Notes: generated by a model not told the origin, from the letters alone. A DNA stretch of 64,000 bases from Neobacillus jeddahensis (GCF_000612625.1 NZ_CCAS010000014.1:24319-88318), one strand, 5' to 3'. Counted from the stretch's first letter, positions 42,538 to 53,285 are shown. Translations and numbers: made by a program.

Positions 42538-43578
42538 CTATTTATGAGTTTCAGATACTTTTAGAAAATCCAATCCACCATTTCCATCCTCTTTGCTTTG
42601 GATTAGTGGGTGATTACTAAGTCTCGGAATAGTAAAAGAATCAATATCGACAATATATTTAGGCCGATGCTTTGTTTCTTTGTAAATTTTTCCTATATAT
42701 TCTCCTACTAAACCAATCGCAATTAATTGGAGACCACCAATTAACCAAATCGACGTAATCAACGATGTCCACCCTGTTTCCGTTCGCCCAAAGAACTTTA
42801 ACGCTAAAAAGTAACCGCCAAAAAGGAGACTCATGAAAAAGGAGACAAACCCAGTCATGAGAACAAATCGTATCGGCGATATCGAAAATGAGGTAATCCC
42901 ATCAAAAGCAAAGCCCAACATCTTCTTTAAAGGATACTTTGTTTTCCCCGCTTGTCTTTCTAAGCGATCATAATAAACCAAATCGGAGCGAAAGCCTAGC
43001 AGCGGAACCATTCCTCTTAAAAATAAATTCACCTCATTAAATCGCTCCAGTTCCTTCACTGCCCTATTACTCATTAGTCGAAAGTCGGCATGATTATAAA
43101 CTAGGTCCACGCCCATTTTATTCATTACTTTATAAAATGCTTGTGCTGTACATCGTTTAAACCATGTATCAGACTCCCTTCCCTTTCGAACACCGTATAC
43201 AATTTCATAGCCTTCACGAAACTTCATAATAAAGTCACGGATAATCTTAATGTCATCCTGAAGATCTGCATCAATCGACACAATACAATCAGATTGTTCC
43301 TTTGCAGTAAATAAGCCCGCCAACAGAGCGTTCTGGTGCCCGACATTTCGCGATAGCTTCAGGCCGCGAACAAAATCGTTTCGAAGACCTTCCTTATAAA
43401 TCAATTCCCACGTACGATCCTTACTCCCATCATCGACAAATAAGATTTTACTTTGCATGGCAATCAGAGAATCATGAATCAGGTCCTTCAATACCGTCTG
43501 CAGCTGGTACATTGTCTCAGGTAAAACATCTTCCTCGTTATAACAAGGTACAACAATTGTCAAAACAGGTTCCATCAT
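42538..43578 (-). CDS. GT2-family glycosyltransferase, YkoT/GtrB-like
   Basis: 346 aa. The N-terminal catalytic domain (LTIVVPCYNEEDVLPETMYQ, KILFVDDGSKDRTWELI, CIVSIDADLQDDIKII with the metal-binding DxD, and an FLRGMVPLLGF segment) is followed by two C-terminal membrane helices. This is the layout of polyprenyl-phosphate sugar transferases such as GtrB and DPM-like proteins, which load a sugar onto undecaprenyl phosphate for use outside the cell. The ykoT-ykoS pairing with the next gene (19-base gap) supports a two-step surface glycosylation system. Confidence 0.9.
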   Translation of the reverse strand: MMEPVLTIVVPCYNEEDVLPETMYQLQTVLKDLIHDSLIAMQSKILFVDDGSKDRTWELIYKEGLRNDFVRGLKLSRNVGHQNALLAGLFTAKEQSDCIVSIDADLQDDIKIIRDFIMKFREGYEIVYGVRKGRESDTWFKRCTAQAFYKVMNKMGVDLVYNHADFRLMSNRAVKELERFNEVNLFLRGMVPLLGFRSDLVYYDRLERQAGKTKYPLKKMLGFAFDGITSFSISPIRFVLMTGFVSFFMSLLFGGYFLALKFFGRTETGWTSLITSIWLIGGLQLIAIGLVGEYIGKIYKETKHRPKYIVDIDSFTIPRLSNHPLIQSKEDGNGGLDFLKVSETHK

Positions 43579-43597
43579 TGGTGACTACCCCCGGTAT

Positions 43598-45274
43598 CTA
43601 CATTGTCTTATATAAATAAATTTTCCAAGCCGACGTTTTCGACTCAAATATTCTCTCTAATAACAGCTGGTTTTGCTGGGCATTATCAATGGGGATCGCT
43701 GAAAAGATATAGCGCCCTCCCATCCCCTTAAACACTTCTGTATTTAGTTCTAAATGTTTTAAATGCCGCTTTGAATCCTTCTTAATCATGTATCTTTTCC
43801 CCAATTGGGCTGTAAAAAGATAACAGCGGCCGCCCCACTTATCATAATATTTACGAATCGTATAATTTTTCGCTAGTTCCTTTTCAATGATTTTTCTAAA
43901 TTGATGTTTATAGCTTAATGGATAAAAATTATTGTACGTATCAATGGTAAAAAAGCCATTATATTGGGCAATAGATGGGTGAATTCCGATACTTGCAATC
44001 CGGTATTCCTCCGGCTTTAAACCGATGTACTCCTTAACATCGGTGAACAATTCTTCGGCAAAAAACTCTTTGACAGTAGGCTTTTCACGATAGATGATTT
44101 CGTCATTACATAGACATAAAAAAACAATTTGTGCGACCACTAACCACTTTGCTAGTTTTACCCGTTCAATCCCTTGCTGGGAAATGATTTTTACGGCAAG
44201 AGCAAAACCCACATATATCACAAGCGGCCGTAAAAAATGATAGCGAGCAAAATTAAAGGTATCCAGGAAATGAAATCGTTTCGTTAATGGCTGCCAACCT
44301 TCATAAAACCAAAATGCATACCACAAGGATAAGAAAATATTTAAAAAAAAGAAAAAAACAAACAGCTTTTCCTGTTTCCATAGCCTTTTAGATAAGACAA
44401 TGTAGATGGCGAAAAAGGTGACCGGCAGGATGATTAGACTATGTAGTGTTAATACATGGGTATGTCCAAGGAGATAGTTTTTTATAAAAAGCCGTACCGC
44501 CCCCCAAAAAGGCAGGTGGGCATGAAAATACTCATCCCGACTATTTGGTTCTGCAGAGAATAAGAACGAATAGACTAGCCGATACTCCACTAGCATAAAA
44601 ATCCCCGTCATATAAGCAATTCCGAACAAAAAGCGGAAGTTCCATCCCTTTCCGCGGATGACATCCCAAATCCAAAATAACCCCATTGCACTTAAAAAAA
44701 AGAAGAATCCTAGCACAATGCTAGAATATAAAGGCAATAAAGTAAGGACAAGATAGTCTTTCCAAGTATCCTCGCTGTTACGGATGTTGAGAAATGCCCA
44801 TAAAGCGAAAGGCATTCCAAGCGTACTAAGCATACCTGATGGCCAAAAAGGTGTTAAGGCAAAGGCAAGGGCACTGCCAATCTGAAAGGTAAGCCATTTA
44901 TCTCCGCGCAGAAAATGATCCTTAAGTAATAAATACATTCCGAAGAATGCGACTACCCTTGTTAAGGCTTGACTTAAACCGTAGGCAATCATGGTTGGAA
45001 AAAGGGCGTATAGCCAGACAATCAAACTGTATTCTGTCCCAAAGGCATTTCTTGACAGTTGTCCATTAATAATTTGTGGAATGACAGCCTTAACCCCACC
45101 AAACATTTCTCCACTTCTTGCTAACACCTTGTACCAGGCCAAATTTGAATCGAGATTATCATGTACCCGGATATGGGCGTTTTCTTGCAAAATAAAGAGC
45201 GGAGAGAGATAGATCGCTAGAACTAGTAAAGCGAAAAAGATAAGAGTTCGCTCTTTTTTCGTTTCAGTAACCAT
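43598..45274 (-). CDS. DUF6044-family polytopic membrane protein (YkoS-like)
   Basis: 558 aa with about 11-12 hydrophobic segments in the first ~400 residues and a soluble C-terminal domain. The first external loop has AHIRVHDNLDSNLAWYKVLA, a place and pattern that resemble the acidic catalytic loop of GT-C glycosyltransferases. B. subtilis YkoS has the same character and lies next to the GT2 gene ykoT. It probably transfers a sugar from the lipid carrier made by its partner to a surface polymer. This role is inferred. Confidence 0.78.
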   Translation of the reverse strand: MVTETKKERTLIFFALLVLAIYLSPLFILQENAHIRVHDNLDSNLAWYKVLARSGEMFGGVKAVIPQIINGQLSRNAFGTEYSLIVWLYALFPTMIAYGLSQALTRVVAFFGMYLLLKDHFLRGDKWLTFQIGSALAFALTPFWPSGMLSTLGMPFALWAFLNIRNSEDTWKDYLVLTLLPLYSSIVLGFFFFLSAMGLFWIWDVIRGKGWNFRFLFGIAYMTGIFMLVEYRLVYSFLFSAEPNSRDEYFHAHLPFWGAVRLFIKNYLLGHTHVLTLHSLIILPVTFFAIYIVLSKRLWKQEKLFVFFFFLNIFLSLWYAFWFYEGWQPLTKRFHFLDTFNFARYHFLRPLVIYVGFALAVKIISQQGIERVKLAKWLVVAQIVFLCLCNDEIIYREKPTVKEFFAEELFTDVKEYIGLKPEEYRIASIGIHPSIAQYNGFFTIDTYNNFYPLSYKHQFRKIIEKELAKNYTIRKYYDKWGGRCYLFTAQLGKRYMIKKDSKRHLKHLELNTEVFKGMGGRYIFSAIPIDNAQQNQLLLERIFESKTSAWKIYLYKTM

Positions 45275-45461
45275 TCTTCTACACCTCTAAATTTCTTCTT
45301 ATGGGTACTTCCATTTTAAAATTCGCTTTTAAGCTGAAAATTATTCCCACTTTCCCATAAATAAGGAAACAAACTGTGATTGTCTTGAAAAAAGCAATTA
45401 AACATGTTGAGAAGAAGTGCATTTGTCAATAATAGATAGTAGTCGAAAAGAGGTGACAACC

Positions 45462-46448
45462 TTGCCAAGCAAATTATATATTGGATTTTTACGCTTGCCA
45501 CTTTTAATAAGAATTCTTGTCATGGCCATACTTGTATTTCTATCATTCGGAATTTCGATTCATTTATTAGAGCCCCAAACCTTTCCTACCATTTTTGATG
45601 GGATTTGGTGGGCTATTATTACCGCTTCCACCGTCGGTTATGGTGATTATGTGCCACATTCCTTCTTAGGCAGACTCACTACATTAATTTTAATATTATT
45701 GGGGGTTGGCTTGGTCTCCTCCTATTTCGGGACATTAGCGGCAGCGGCTGTCACGAAACAAGATGCATTGTCTGAAGGCCTAATTCCATTTAAAGGAAAT
45801 GGCCACATCATTATTATTGGCTGGAATGAGCGCTCAAAGGAATTGATTAGTAAACTGACTAGCGTGAACCTTCCACCTACGATTGTCTTGATTGATGAAA
45901 CACTGGAGGCCAACCCGGTAAAATCTAGATTTGTTCATTTTATTCAAGGAAAAGGTCATGTAGATGACACCATTATGAAAAGTGATATTGAAAAAGCACA
46001 AAAAGTATTAATCACCGCAGATCGAGGAAATGATGAACTCCAAGCCGATATGAATAGTATTTTAACCCTGCTAACGATCAAGGGATTATGCCCACAAGTA
46101 AAATGCATCATCGAAATACTTACCGCTGAACAGGTTCAAAACGCATTAAGAGCTGGAGCTGATGAGGTTATTCAATCCAATAAACTAACCAGTGTGTTTA
46201 TGATTAATAGCCTTCATGCTAATGGGGATGGGCTGTTATCAAAGATTATTCACCAATTACAGGAGAGCAGACTATCAACCTATTCAGTAAAAGAAACGGA
46301 TATTGGAAAGTGCTTCAAGGAAGTCAGTCTTGAGCTATTTACGAGGGGTTACTTATTGATTGGGATTAGAAGAGGGGAAGAAACCTTCTTAAATCCTTCC
46401 CACTCCTTAGAATTAGAAGAAGACGATCAATTATTAACCTTTAAATGA
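45462..46448 (+). CDS. yugO: Potassium channel with TrkA-N (RCK) domain, YugO-like
   Basis: 328 aa from a TTG at 45462, 8 bases after GAGGTG; this equals the length I know for YugO. Two membrane helices flank the pore with the selectivity filter TASTVGYGDYVP. The cytoplasmic part has the RCK Rossmann start GHIIIIGWNERSKELISKL and a C-terminal TrkA-C-like region. In B. subtilis YugO releases K+ for electrical signalling in biofilms and its operon (mstX-yugO) is SinR-controlled. No mstX-like gene is seen upstream here. Confidence 0.92.
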   Translation: MPSKLYIGFLRLPLLIRILVMAILVFLSFGISIHLLEPQTFPTIFDGIWWAIITASTVGYGDYVPHSFLGRLTTLILILLGVGLVSSYFGTLAAAAVTKQDALSEGLIPFKGNGHIIIIGWNERSKELISKLTSVNLPPTIVLIDETLEANPVKSRFVHFIQGKGHVDDTIMKSDIEKAQKVLITADRGNDELQADMNSILTLLTIKGLCPQVKCIIEILTAEQVQNALRAGADEVIQSNKLTSVFMINSLHANGDGLLSKIIHQLQESRLSTYSVKETDIGKCFKEVSLELFTRGYLLIGIRRGEETFLNPSHSLELEEDDQLLTFK

Positions 46449-46460
46449 ATGCTTCCATTC

Positions 46461-46862
46461 TTATAAAAGAAGCATTTCTAATTCGGCCACTAATGATTTA
46501 CCTGTATCGATATATTGATTTGGAAAATCTGCATCCTTATTTGTAGGTTCTTGAAACTGATTAAAGGATCCTGAAAAGGTCCCTGAATTCCCTTGTTCAT
46601 CAATTCCAGCTTCATACTCATGTGCCAACAGGAATGGCCTCCCTATTTCAACAGTACAATTTCGAACATCTAGTTCGCCATCTACTGCCGTAAATGGAAC
46701 ACGTAAAAACTGATAGCCTTCCGCCGCATTGATTTTATAATCAAAGGCACCATGGTCATAGTCCCAATTCCCACCAATCGAATAACCAATTGGTTTTAAC
46801 TTTTGTTCAAGCTTGTACAGATCAAACTGCTTGCCTTCAACTTTAGATGGCATTTCAATCAT
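46461..46862 (-). CDS. yugN: YugN-family protein
   Basis: 133 aa, soluble. The pattern PIGYSIGGNWDYDHGAFDYKIN, YQFLRVPFTAVDGELD and PFLLAHEYEAGID matches the YugN family of Bacillaceae. Its function is unknown. It converges on the yugO-like gene with only 12 bases between them and lies next to pgi, the same neighbourhood as in B. subtilis. Confidence 0.88.
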   Translation of the reverse strand: MIEMPSKVEGKQFDLYKLEQKLKPIGYSIGGNWDYDHGAFDYKINAAEGYQFLRVPFTAVDGELDVRNCTVEIGRPFLLAHEYEAGIDEQGNSGTFSGSFNQFQEPTNKDADFPNQYIDTGKSLVAELEMLLL

Positions 46863-46918
46863 TTGCTATTACCCCCTTAAATAATTATCGTTAGTTTCTC
46901 CAAACCACATCGTTTCAT

Positions 46919-46963
46919 AACAAAAGAGTGCTGATACCATGTTGGTATCAGCACTCTTTTGTT
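46919..46963 (-). terminator. Terminator of pgi
   Basis: A perfect 21-bp stem (46919-46939 with 46943-46963) and a 3-base loop, just past the pgi stop. The arms end in a T-rich stretch in both directions. Confidence 0.88.
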
Positions 46964-46967
46964 ATGA

Positions 46968-48314
46968 TTATAAGCGTTTTTCTAACTCTGCTTTCTTTTC
47001 TTCGTATCCAGGTTTGCCTAATAATGCGAACATATTCACTTTATAGGCCTCTACTCCTGGTTGGTCGAATGGGTTAACCCCTAGAAGGTACCCGCTCATT
47101 GCACATGCTTTTTCAAAGAAATAGACAAGGTAACCAAATGTATACTCATCCATCTCAGGAATAGTAACGATTAAGTTTGGTACACCACCGTCTGTATGAG
47201 CAAGCATGGTGCCTTCAAAGGCTTTATTATTAACAAAATCAACGGTTTTTCCAGCTAGATAATTTAAGCCATCCAAATCATTTTCAAATGCTTCAATTTC
47301 CAACTCATGACGAGGCTTTTCCACTTTAATGATCGTTTCAAACAAATCACGGCGACCTTCTTGAACATATTGTCCAAGTGAATGTAAATCTGTCGAGAAG
47401 TTAGCGGAAGAAGGGTAGATCCCCTTTTGGTCCTTGCCTTCACTTTCACCAAATAGTTGCTTCCACCATTCAGAAAAATATTGAAGTCCTGGCTCATAAT
47501 TAATTAACATCTCAATCGTTTTTCCTTTATTGTAAAGGACATTTCTTACTACGGCATATTGGTAGGCTGCATTGTCCTCAAGCTCTGAATGACTGAAGTC
47601 GTTTTGTGCTTGAGCTGCCCCCGCCATCATGGTTTCAATGTTCGCCCCGCTAACAGCGATTGGCAATAATCCGACAGCTGTAAGAACAGAGTAACGGCCG
47701 CCTACATCATCAGGAATGACAAATGTTTCATAGCCTTCTTCAGTCGCTAACGTTTTTAATGCCCCTCTAGCTTTATCAGTTGTTGCATAAATCCGTTTGC
47801 GTGCTTCCTCCACACCGTATTTCTCTTCAAGGAGTTTACGGAAAATACGGAAGGCAATGGCTGGTTCTGTTGTTGTACCTGATTTCGAAATGACATTCAG
47901 AGAGAAATCTTTTCCATCAAGGAGATCCATTAAATCGCGCATATAGCTAGAACTAATGCTATTGCCGACAAAAATCACTTGTGGAGTACTGCGTTTCTCT
48001 TTAGGAAGGGCATTATAGAAGCTGTGTGACAGCATTTCAATCGCTGCCCGTGCACCTAAGTAAGAACCGCCAATCCCAATCACAAGGAGGATATCTGAAT
48101 CTGACTTAATTTTTTCAGCAGATTTTTGAATACGTGCGAATTCTTCTTTGTCATAATTAGTTGGTAATTCAACCCAACCTAAAAAGTCGCTACCTGCCCC
48201 AGTTTTCTCATTAAGCGAATGGTGCGCAACTTTAACAGCATCGCGTAAATATGTAATTTCATGTTCACCAAAAAAAGTGAGAGCTTTCGAGTAATCAAAA
48301 CGAACGTGTGTCAT
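46968..48314 (-). CDS. pgi: Glucose-6-phosphate isomerase
   Basis: 448 aa, the short bacterial form. Both phosphosugar isomerase (SIS) subdomains are present: [36 protein letters not shown] (phosphate-binding), and [17 protein letters not shown]. The late QPGVEAYK motif holds the catalytic lysine region. It interconverts glucose-6-phosphate and fructose-6-phosphate. GGAGG precedes the ATG. It lies between yugN- and yugJ-like genes as in B. subtilis. Confidence 0.97.
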   Translation of the reverse strand: MTHVRFDYSKALTFFGEHEITYLRDAVKVAHHSLNEKTGAGSDFLGWVELPTNYDKEEFARIQKSAEKIKSDSDILLVIGIGGSYLGARAAIEMLSHSFYNALPKEKRSTPQVIFVGNSISSSYMRDLMDLLDGKDFSLNVISKSGTTTEPAIAFRIFRKLLEEKYGVEEARKRIYATTDKARGALKTLATEEGYETFVIPDDVGGRYSVLTAVGLLPIAVSGANIETMMAGAAQAQNDFSHSELEDNAAYQYAVVRNVLYNKGKTIEMLINYEPGLQYFSEWWKQLFGESEGKDQKGIYPSSANFSTDLHSLGQYVQEGRRDLFETIIKVEKPRHELEIEAFENDLDGLNYLAGKTVDFVNNKAFEGTMLAHTDGGVPNLIVTIPEMDEYTFGYLVYFFEKACAMSGYLLGVNPFDQPGVEAYKVNMFALLGKPGYEEKKAELEKRL

Positions 48315-48425
48315 GTATGATCCTCCATTTTTATATTTTCAATAACCACTTTAACCAAAGATGGTCAGATAATCAAGGAAGCTTTCCCTATGAAAACGGA
48401 ACCAAATTTGATAAATTTATAAATT

Positions 48426-49589
48426 TTATAATGATGCCCGATAAATGGCTAAAACATCTTCGCGATTTAACTTTGCGAACGTACCAAACTCTCCGTTTGC
48501 CATAGCACGATCAGCCATTAGCTCAAGTTTACTATCATCAATTTCATAATCCGCTAATCGTGCTGGTGCTTCGATACTGTTCCAGAATTCACGAAGCTTG
48601 AGAATACCTTCGAGACCAGCCTCTTCGGCACTCTTACCTGCAGCATCCACTCCGAACACGCGCACGGCAAGTTGCTTAAAGCGCTCTGGTTTTACGTGAA
48701 GGTTATGCTCCATCCAATGTGGGAACAGAATGGCAAGTCCACCGCCATGTGGAATGTCATACACAGCTGACACGGCATGCTCCAGGTTATGGGTTGCCCA
48801 ATCGCCACGATAACCCATATTTAATACACCATTTAAAGCCATTGTTCCGCCATATAAAATGGTTGAACGATGTTCATAGTTTTCGAGATCAGCAAGCAAC
48901 TTAGGCGCTGTCTCCATAACTGTAATGAGTAACGATTCGCACATCCGGTCTTGAAAATTGGTATTTTCTTCAAGATGAAAATAATGTTCCAATACATGTG
49001 ACATCATATCAACCATGCCATAAATCGTTTGGTTCCTTGGGACTGTATACGTATTAACAGGATCTAAAATAGAGAATTTCGGATAGGTCACGGCACTGCC
49101 CCAACCATACTTTTCATTTGTTTCCCAATTGGTAATAACAGAGCCTGCATTCATTTCTGAACCAGTTGCAGCAAGTGTCAACACAGTCCCAAATGGGAGA
49201 GCTTCACGAGCAAATGCCTTTTTAACCACCAAATCCCAGGCATCTCCATCATATTTGGCACCAGCAGCAATAAGCTTTGTACAGTCAATGACACTACCAC
49301 CGCCAACGGCTAAAAGGAATTCAATCCCTTCTTGTTTACAAATTTCCACTCCCCTTCGGGCAGTTGAAATACGCGGATTGGGTTCTACACCAGAAAGTTC
49401 AAAAACTTCGGCTCCCATCTCTTCTAAAAGAGTCGTGACCTTTTCGTACAACCCACTTCGTTTAATACTCCCTCCGCCATATACAAGTAACACTTTTTTC
49501 CCATATTGAGGAATTTCTGTTTTTAAGTTTTCTAACTGATCCTTACCAAAGATTAATTTTGTAGGGTTCCAAAATGTAAAATTCTCCAA
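48426..49589 (-). CDS. yugJ: Iron-containing NAD(P)H-dependent alcohol dehydrogenase (YugJ/butanol-dehydrogenase type)
   Basis: 387 aa from a TTG at 49589, which fits the AAGGAAGG site and gives the family N-terminus [18 protein letters not shown]; a GTG at 49598 overlaps the site. It has the nucleotide-binding GGGSIKRSG and [13 protein letters not shown] motifs. The metal-binding His appear in MSHVLEHYF and [20 protein letters not shown]. These enzymes reduce aldehydes to alcohols. The physiological substrate in Bacillus is not established. Confidence 0.92.
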   Translation of the reverse strand: MENFTFWNPTKLIFGKDQLENLKTEIPQYGKKVLLVYGGGSIKRSGLYEKVTTLLEEMGAEVFELSGVEPNPRISTARRGVEICKQEGIEFLLAVGGGSVIDCTKLIAAGAKYDGDAWDLVVKKAFAREALPFGTVLTLAATGSEMNAGSVITNWETNEKYGWGSAVTYPKFSILDPVNTYTVPRNQTIYGMVDMMSHVLEHYFHLEENTNFQDRMCESLLITVMETAPKLLADLENYEHRSTILYGGTMALNGVLNMGYRGDWATHNLEHAVSAVYDIPHGGGLAILFPHWMEHNLHVKPERFKQLAVRVFGVDAAGKSAEEAGLEGILKLREFWNSIEAPARLADYEIDDSKLELMADRAMANGEFGTFAKLNREDVLAIYRASL

Positions 49590-49684
49590 ACTTAACACCT
49601 TCCTTTTCTTTTTCCATTATTATTTATTCTGCTCCTTTTTGCAAAAAACTTGATCTATTCTTTACTATACACAACGCATTTTCT

Positions 49685-49723
49685 AATAAAAATTCCCTGC
49701 ATCCGCACTTGATGCAAGGAATT
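49685..49723 (-). terminator. Terminator of the glutamate dehydrogenase gene
   Basis: AATTCCCTGCATC (49691-49703) pairs with GATGCAAGGAATT (49711-49723) with one mismatch, followed by T residues on the minus strand. Confidence 0.85.
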
Positions 49724-49727
49724 ATAT

Positions 49728-50999
49728 TTATACCCAACCTCTGAACAAGGCTGCCTCTGCCAGTCTCCTCACACCAACCATGTAAGCCGCTAAACGCATG
49801 TCAACCTTACGTGAATGGGCGAGCTCGTAAATGTCATGAAAGGCCTTGACCAGCTTTTCCTGTAACCGTTGAGCTATTTCCTCTTCACTCCAATAATATC
49901 CTTGATTATTTTGCACCCATTCAAAATATGAGACAGTAACCCCACCTGCTCCTGCTAAAACATCTGGCACAAGCAGGATATCGCGCTCAGTCAGAATGTT
50001 TGTTGCCTCAAGTGTTGTTGGCCCATTGGCAGCCTCCACGACAATGCTAGCTTGAATGTTACGAGCATTTTCAGCTGTAATTTGATTCGAGATCGCAGCA
50101 GGTACCAAAATATCACAATCTTTTGTTAGTAGTTCTTCATTTGTGATCGCACCTTCAAACAAACTCGTCACCGTACCAAAGCTGTCACGGCGATCCAATA
50201 GATAAGGGATATTTAAACCATCCTGATCATATAGGGCTCCGTACACATCCGATATGCCAATAATCTTTGCGCCTGATTCATACAAAAATTTAGCAATAAA
50301 GCTGCCGGCATTTCCAAAGCCTTGAATAATGACACGTGCTCCATGAATCGGGATTCCCCGTTTTTTTGCCGCTTCCTCGATACATATGGTGACCCCTTTT
50401 GCTCCAGCCCTTTCCCGCCCCTCAGATCCACCTAATACAAGGGGTTTCCCAGTGATAAAGCCAGGGGAATCTGTTTGGCTAAGCCGGCTGTATTCATCTA
50501 GCATCCACCCCATAATTTGTGAGTTCGTATACATATCTGGTGCTGGTATATCCTTGGTCGGACCGACAATTTGGCTAATGGCTCGTACATAGCCACGACT
50601 TAACCGTTCCAGTTCACCAAACGAAAGAGCTCGGGGGTTACAGATAATCCCGCCCTTTCCTCCGCCGAATGGTAAATCCGCAATCCCGCATTTCATGCTC
50701 ATCCACATCGCTAAGGCCTTAATTTCATCTTCATTTACCTGGGGATGGTAACGGACACCGCCCATTGTTGGGCCAACCGCATTATTGTGCTGGGCACGGA
50801 AACCAGTAAAAGTCTTAGTTGACCCATCATCCATCCGGACCGGAATCCTCACCGAAACCGATAGCAAAGGCTCTTCTAAAAAATGATACATATCCTGGTT
50901 ATATCCTAATTTCTTTAATGCATCATGAATAACAATTTGCGTTGATGTAAGAAGGTTGAGTGGCTCCTTTTCCTTTCCATCTTCATCAGTAGTCCCCAT
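49728..50999 (-). CDS. NAD-type glutamate dehydrogenase (RocG/GudB family)
   Basis: 423 aa, the right length for RocG/GudB. The substrate and catalytic lysines lie in MSMKCGIADLPFGGGKGGI, followed by APDMYTNSQIMGWM. The Rossmann domain has VIIQGFGNAGSFIAKFL and the late region VVEAANGPTT. It lies 26 bases after an ornithine aminotransferase, suggesting use in arginine/ornithine catabolism: ornithine aminotransferase yields glutamate that this enzyme deaminates to 2-oxoglutarate. It has GGGGTG upstream of the ATG. Confidence 0.93.
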   Translation of the reverse strand: MGTTDEDGKEKEPLNLLTSTQIVIHDALKKLGYNQDMYHFLEEPLLSVSVRIPVRMDDGSTKTFTGFRAQHNNAVGPTMGGVRYHPQVNEDEIKALAMWMSMKCGIADLPFGGGKGGIICNPRALSFGELERLSRGYVRAISQIVGPTKDIPAPDMYTNSQIMGWMLDEYSRLSQTDSPGFITGKPLVLGGSEGRERAGAKGVTICIEEAAKKRGIPIHGARVIIQGFGNAGSFIAKFLYESGAKIIGISDVYGALYDQDGLNIPYLLDRRDSFGTVTSLFEGAITNEELLTKDCDILVPAAISNQITAENARNIQASIVVEAANGPTTLEATNILTERDILLVPDVLAGAGGVTVSYFEWVQNNQGYYWSEEEIAQRLQEKLVKAFHDIYELAHSRKVDMRLAAYMVGVRRLAEAALFRGWV

Positions 51000-51025
51000 T
51001 TTCGCACCCCTAATTGTTTACAAAT

Positions 51026-52225
51026 TTATCCTAATACTTTATTGATCCGCTCTATTGCCCAATCCAATTCTTCTTTGGTAATCACAAGTGGCGGTGCGAA
51101 GCGGATGACTGTGTCATGCGTTTCTTTACACAATAGTCCTTGCTCTTTTAATTGTTCACAATATTTACGGGCAGGCTCAGTTAGTTCTACCCCAATAAAT
51201 AAACCTCGGCCACGAACCTCTTTTATGGCTGGATTATTCATTTCTTTTAATTTGCTAATAAAATACTCTCCAAGTTCCAATGATTTTTCAGCAAGTTTTT
51301 CATCTACTAATACATCAAGGGCCGCGATGGAAACCGCACATGCCATTGGATTTCCTCCGAAGGTAGAACCGTGAGATCCTGGATTAAATACGCCTAAGAT
51401 ATCCTTATTGGCGACCACACAAGAAATCGGGAATACCCCACCCCCCAGTGCTTTTCCCAGGATATACATATCAGGCTCAATATTTTCCCATTCACAAGCA
51501 AACATTTTACCCGTCCGTGCTAACCCGGCTTGAATTTCATCTGCAATAAAGAGAACATTGTTTTCCTTACAAATCTCCATTGCAGCCTTCATAAACCCTT
51601 TTGGTGGGATGACGATCCCTGCTTCGCCTTGGATTGGTTCAATTAAAAAAGCAGCCGTATTTGGCGTAATCGCAGCTTTTAGAGCTTCTAAGTCACCATA
51701 CGGAATAAGCTTGATCCCTGGCAGCATCGGACCAAATCCTCGTTGATATTCCGCATCAGACGACAATGAGACCGCTGTCATCGTCCTGCCATGGAAATTC
51801 CCAACGCATGCGATAATCTCCGCCTGATTTTCTTTCACACCTTTGACATCATAGCTCCACCGACGTGCTGCTTTAACCGCTGTCTCAACAGCCTCAGCTC
51901 CTGTGTTCATAGGAAGAACCATATCTTTGTTTGTTAAGTGGCAAACCTTTTCATACCAAGGACCAAGCAGATCATTATGGAAGGCACGAGAGGTTAATGT
52001 CACTTTATCGGCTTGGTCCTTCAATGCTTGAATAATTTTAGGGTGACGGTGACCTTGGTTGAGGGCAGAATAGGCACTTAGCATGTCCATGTATTTGTTG
52101 CCTTCAGGGTCTTCTACCCAAACACCCTCAGCTTGTGAGATGACAATAGGTAGTGGATGATAGTTATGAGCACCATATTTTTCGGTTTTTTCAATCAATT
52201 CACTTGTATTCGTATTTGTTGGCAT
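51026..52225 (-). CDS. rocD: Ornithine aminotransferase
   Basis: 399 aa from the ATG at 52225 with GGAGG upstream. It is a class-III aminotransferase: [64 protein letters not shown], the PLP lysine in [11 protein letters not shown], and [15 protein letters not shown]. The closeness to known RocD sequences makes the ornithine assignment strong. It converts ornithine and 2-oxoglutarate to glutamate semialdehyde and glutamate. It is paired with glutamate dehydrogenase downstream. Confidence 0.95.
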   Translation of the reverse strand: MPTNTNTSELIEKTEKYGAHNYHPLPIVISQAEGVWVEDPEGNKYMDMLSAYSALNQGHRHPKIIQALKDQADKVTLTSRAFHNDLLGPWYEKVCHLTNKDMVLPMNTGAEAVETAVKAARRWSYDVKGVKENQAEIIACVGNFHGRTMTAVSLSSDAEYQRGFGPMLPGIKLIPYGDLEALKAAITPNTAAFLIEPIQGEAGIVIPPKGFMKAAMEICKENNVLFIADEIQAGLARTGKMFACEWENIEPDMYILGKALGGGVFPISCVVANKDILGVFNPGSHGSTFGGNPMACAVSIAALDVLVDEKLAEKSLELGEYFISKLKEMNNPAIKEVRGRGLFIGVELTEPARKYCEQLKEQGLLCKETHDTVIRFAPPLVITKEELDWAIERINKVLG

Positions 52226-52325
52226 GAAACAATTCCTCCATTCCACAGATTTATGTATAGTCAATTCTATTGTAGCCGAGCCTGAAAAAAGAATGAATAC
52301 TTTTTCAATTTTATTTTCCTAACAA

Positions 52326-52371
52326 AAAAATAAAAGCCTAGTCCTACTAACGAAGTAGTAGGTCCTAGGCT
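52326..52371 (-). terminator. Terminator of the yugI-like gene
   Basis: A 14-bp stem with one internal mismatch (52336-52349 with 52357-52370) followed by a T-rich stretch (TTTTATTTTTTT) on the minus strand, 10 bases past the stop. Confidence 0.87.
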
Positions 52372-52380
52372 CACTAAAAC

Positions 52381-52782
52381 TTATTTTTTAATTAAATCAT
52401 CACTTTGTGATTGGTCAATCCACTCTTGAAGCTTATCTTTTAATGTATTGAACCCTTGTTGTCCTTCAGCTTCAGGAATAATCGCTGCTGCAAGACGCTT
52501 ACGAGGCTTCTTTGGTTTAGCTGCCTGTTGTACAGGTGCTTCTTCAGTTGCGCGGATAGATAGACCAATTTTACCAGCACCTTCATCTACTGATAAAACC
52601 TTCACATTAACCTCGTCGCCAACTTTAAGATGATCATTAATATCTTTCACATAACCGTGCGTAATTTCTGAAATATGAACAAGACCTTGTGTATTTTCGT
52701 CTAGGGCAACAAATGCACCATATGGTTGAATTCCAGTTACTTTACCTGCTAATATACTACCTGTTTCGATTTTTTCTGTCAT
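52381..52782 (-). CDS. yugI: S1-domain RNA-binding protein, YugI/general stress protein 13-like
   Basis: 133 aa. Residues ~5-75 form one S1 OB-fold: GSILAGKVTGIQPYGAFVAL, GLVHISEITHGYVKD, VGDEVNVKVLSVDEGAGKIGLSIRA. The C-terminus is Ala/Lys/Pro-rich with a final amphipathic part. YugI of B. subtilis is ribosome-associated and general-stress linked. It is separated from yugJ here by the rocD-glutamate dehydrogenase pair. Confidence 0.93.
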   Translation of the reverse strand: MTEKIETGSILAGKVTGIQPYGAFVALDENTQGLVHISEITHGYVKDINDHLKVGDEVNVKVLSVDEGAGKIGLSIRATEEAPVQQAAKPKKPRKRLAAAIIPEAEGQQGFNTLKDKLQEWIDQSQSDDLIKK

Positions 52783-53005
52783 GAAAACACTCCTAAGTAA
52801 AAAATTATTTTATCGATTATATACGCATTAAATGATTATATCATAGAAAAGGTCTTTAATCAAAAAAGCTTTCAATATGTAATTGGGACTAGTCCTTAAT
52901 TTCACAAAAATAGTAACATAATGTTCAAAACCTGGACAAGAGGTGGTGCAATTACCATGATATATTATTAGTGAGGAAATATCTTTTTCTAAAGAGGTGA
53001 ACAGT

Positions 53006-53239
53006 ATGAATTCGATTGGCCACACTATTAAAACATGCCGGGAAATGCTCCATATGACCCAAGCAGAATTGGCTCAAAAGGTAAGAGTAGGAACCCATAT
53101 CATCGAAAAATATGAATCAGGGGAACAAATTCCAAGTACTCAAACCATCTTAAAGCTTTCTACCGTCCTAGATGTCCCTGCCTCGGAGCTATTACAGGAC
53201 AACTCCGTTCATATAAACTCTTCAGCATTGAATACTTGA
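53006..53239 (+). CDS. Small XRE-family HTH transcriptional regulator
   Basis: 77 aa from the ATG at 53006 with AGAGGTG upstream. It is nearly all HTH: NSIGHTIKTCREMLHMTQAE, LAQKVRVGTHIIEKYESGEQ, then TILKLSTVLDVPASELLQ. No sensor domain. It is a single-gene unit with its own terminator. Its target is unknown. Confidence 0.87.
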   Translation: MNSIGHTIKTCREMLHMTQAELAQKVRVGTHIIEKYESGEQIPSTQTILKLSTVLDVPASELLQDNSVHINSSALNT

Positions 53240-53252
53240 TACAATCCAACAT

Positions 53253-53285
53253 AAAAAGCGGTAAATCTACCGCTTTTTTTATTTT
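53253..53285 (+). terminator. Terminator of the HTH gene
   Basis: AAAAAGCGGTA (53253-53263) pairs with TACCGCTTTTT (53268-53278), followed by T residues. Confidence 0.9.

Noticed and set aside
45316..45501. 61-codon minus-strand frame upstream of the yugO-like gene
   Set aside because: No ribosome site, and it overlaps the yugO promoter and start; it does not resemble mstX.
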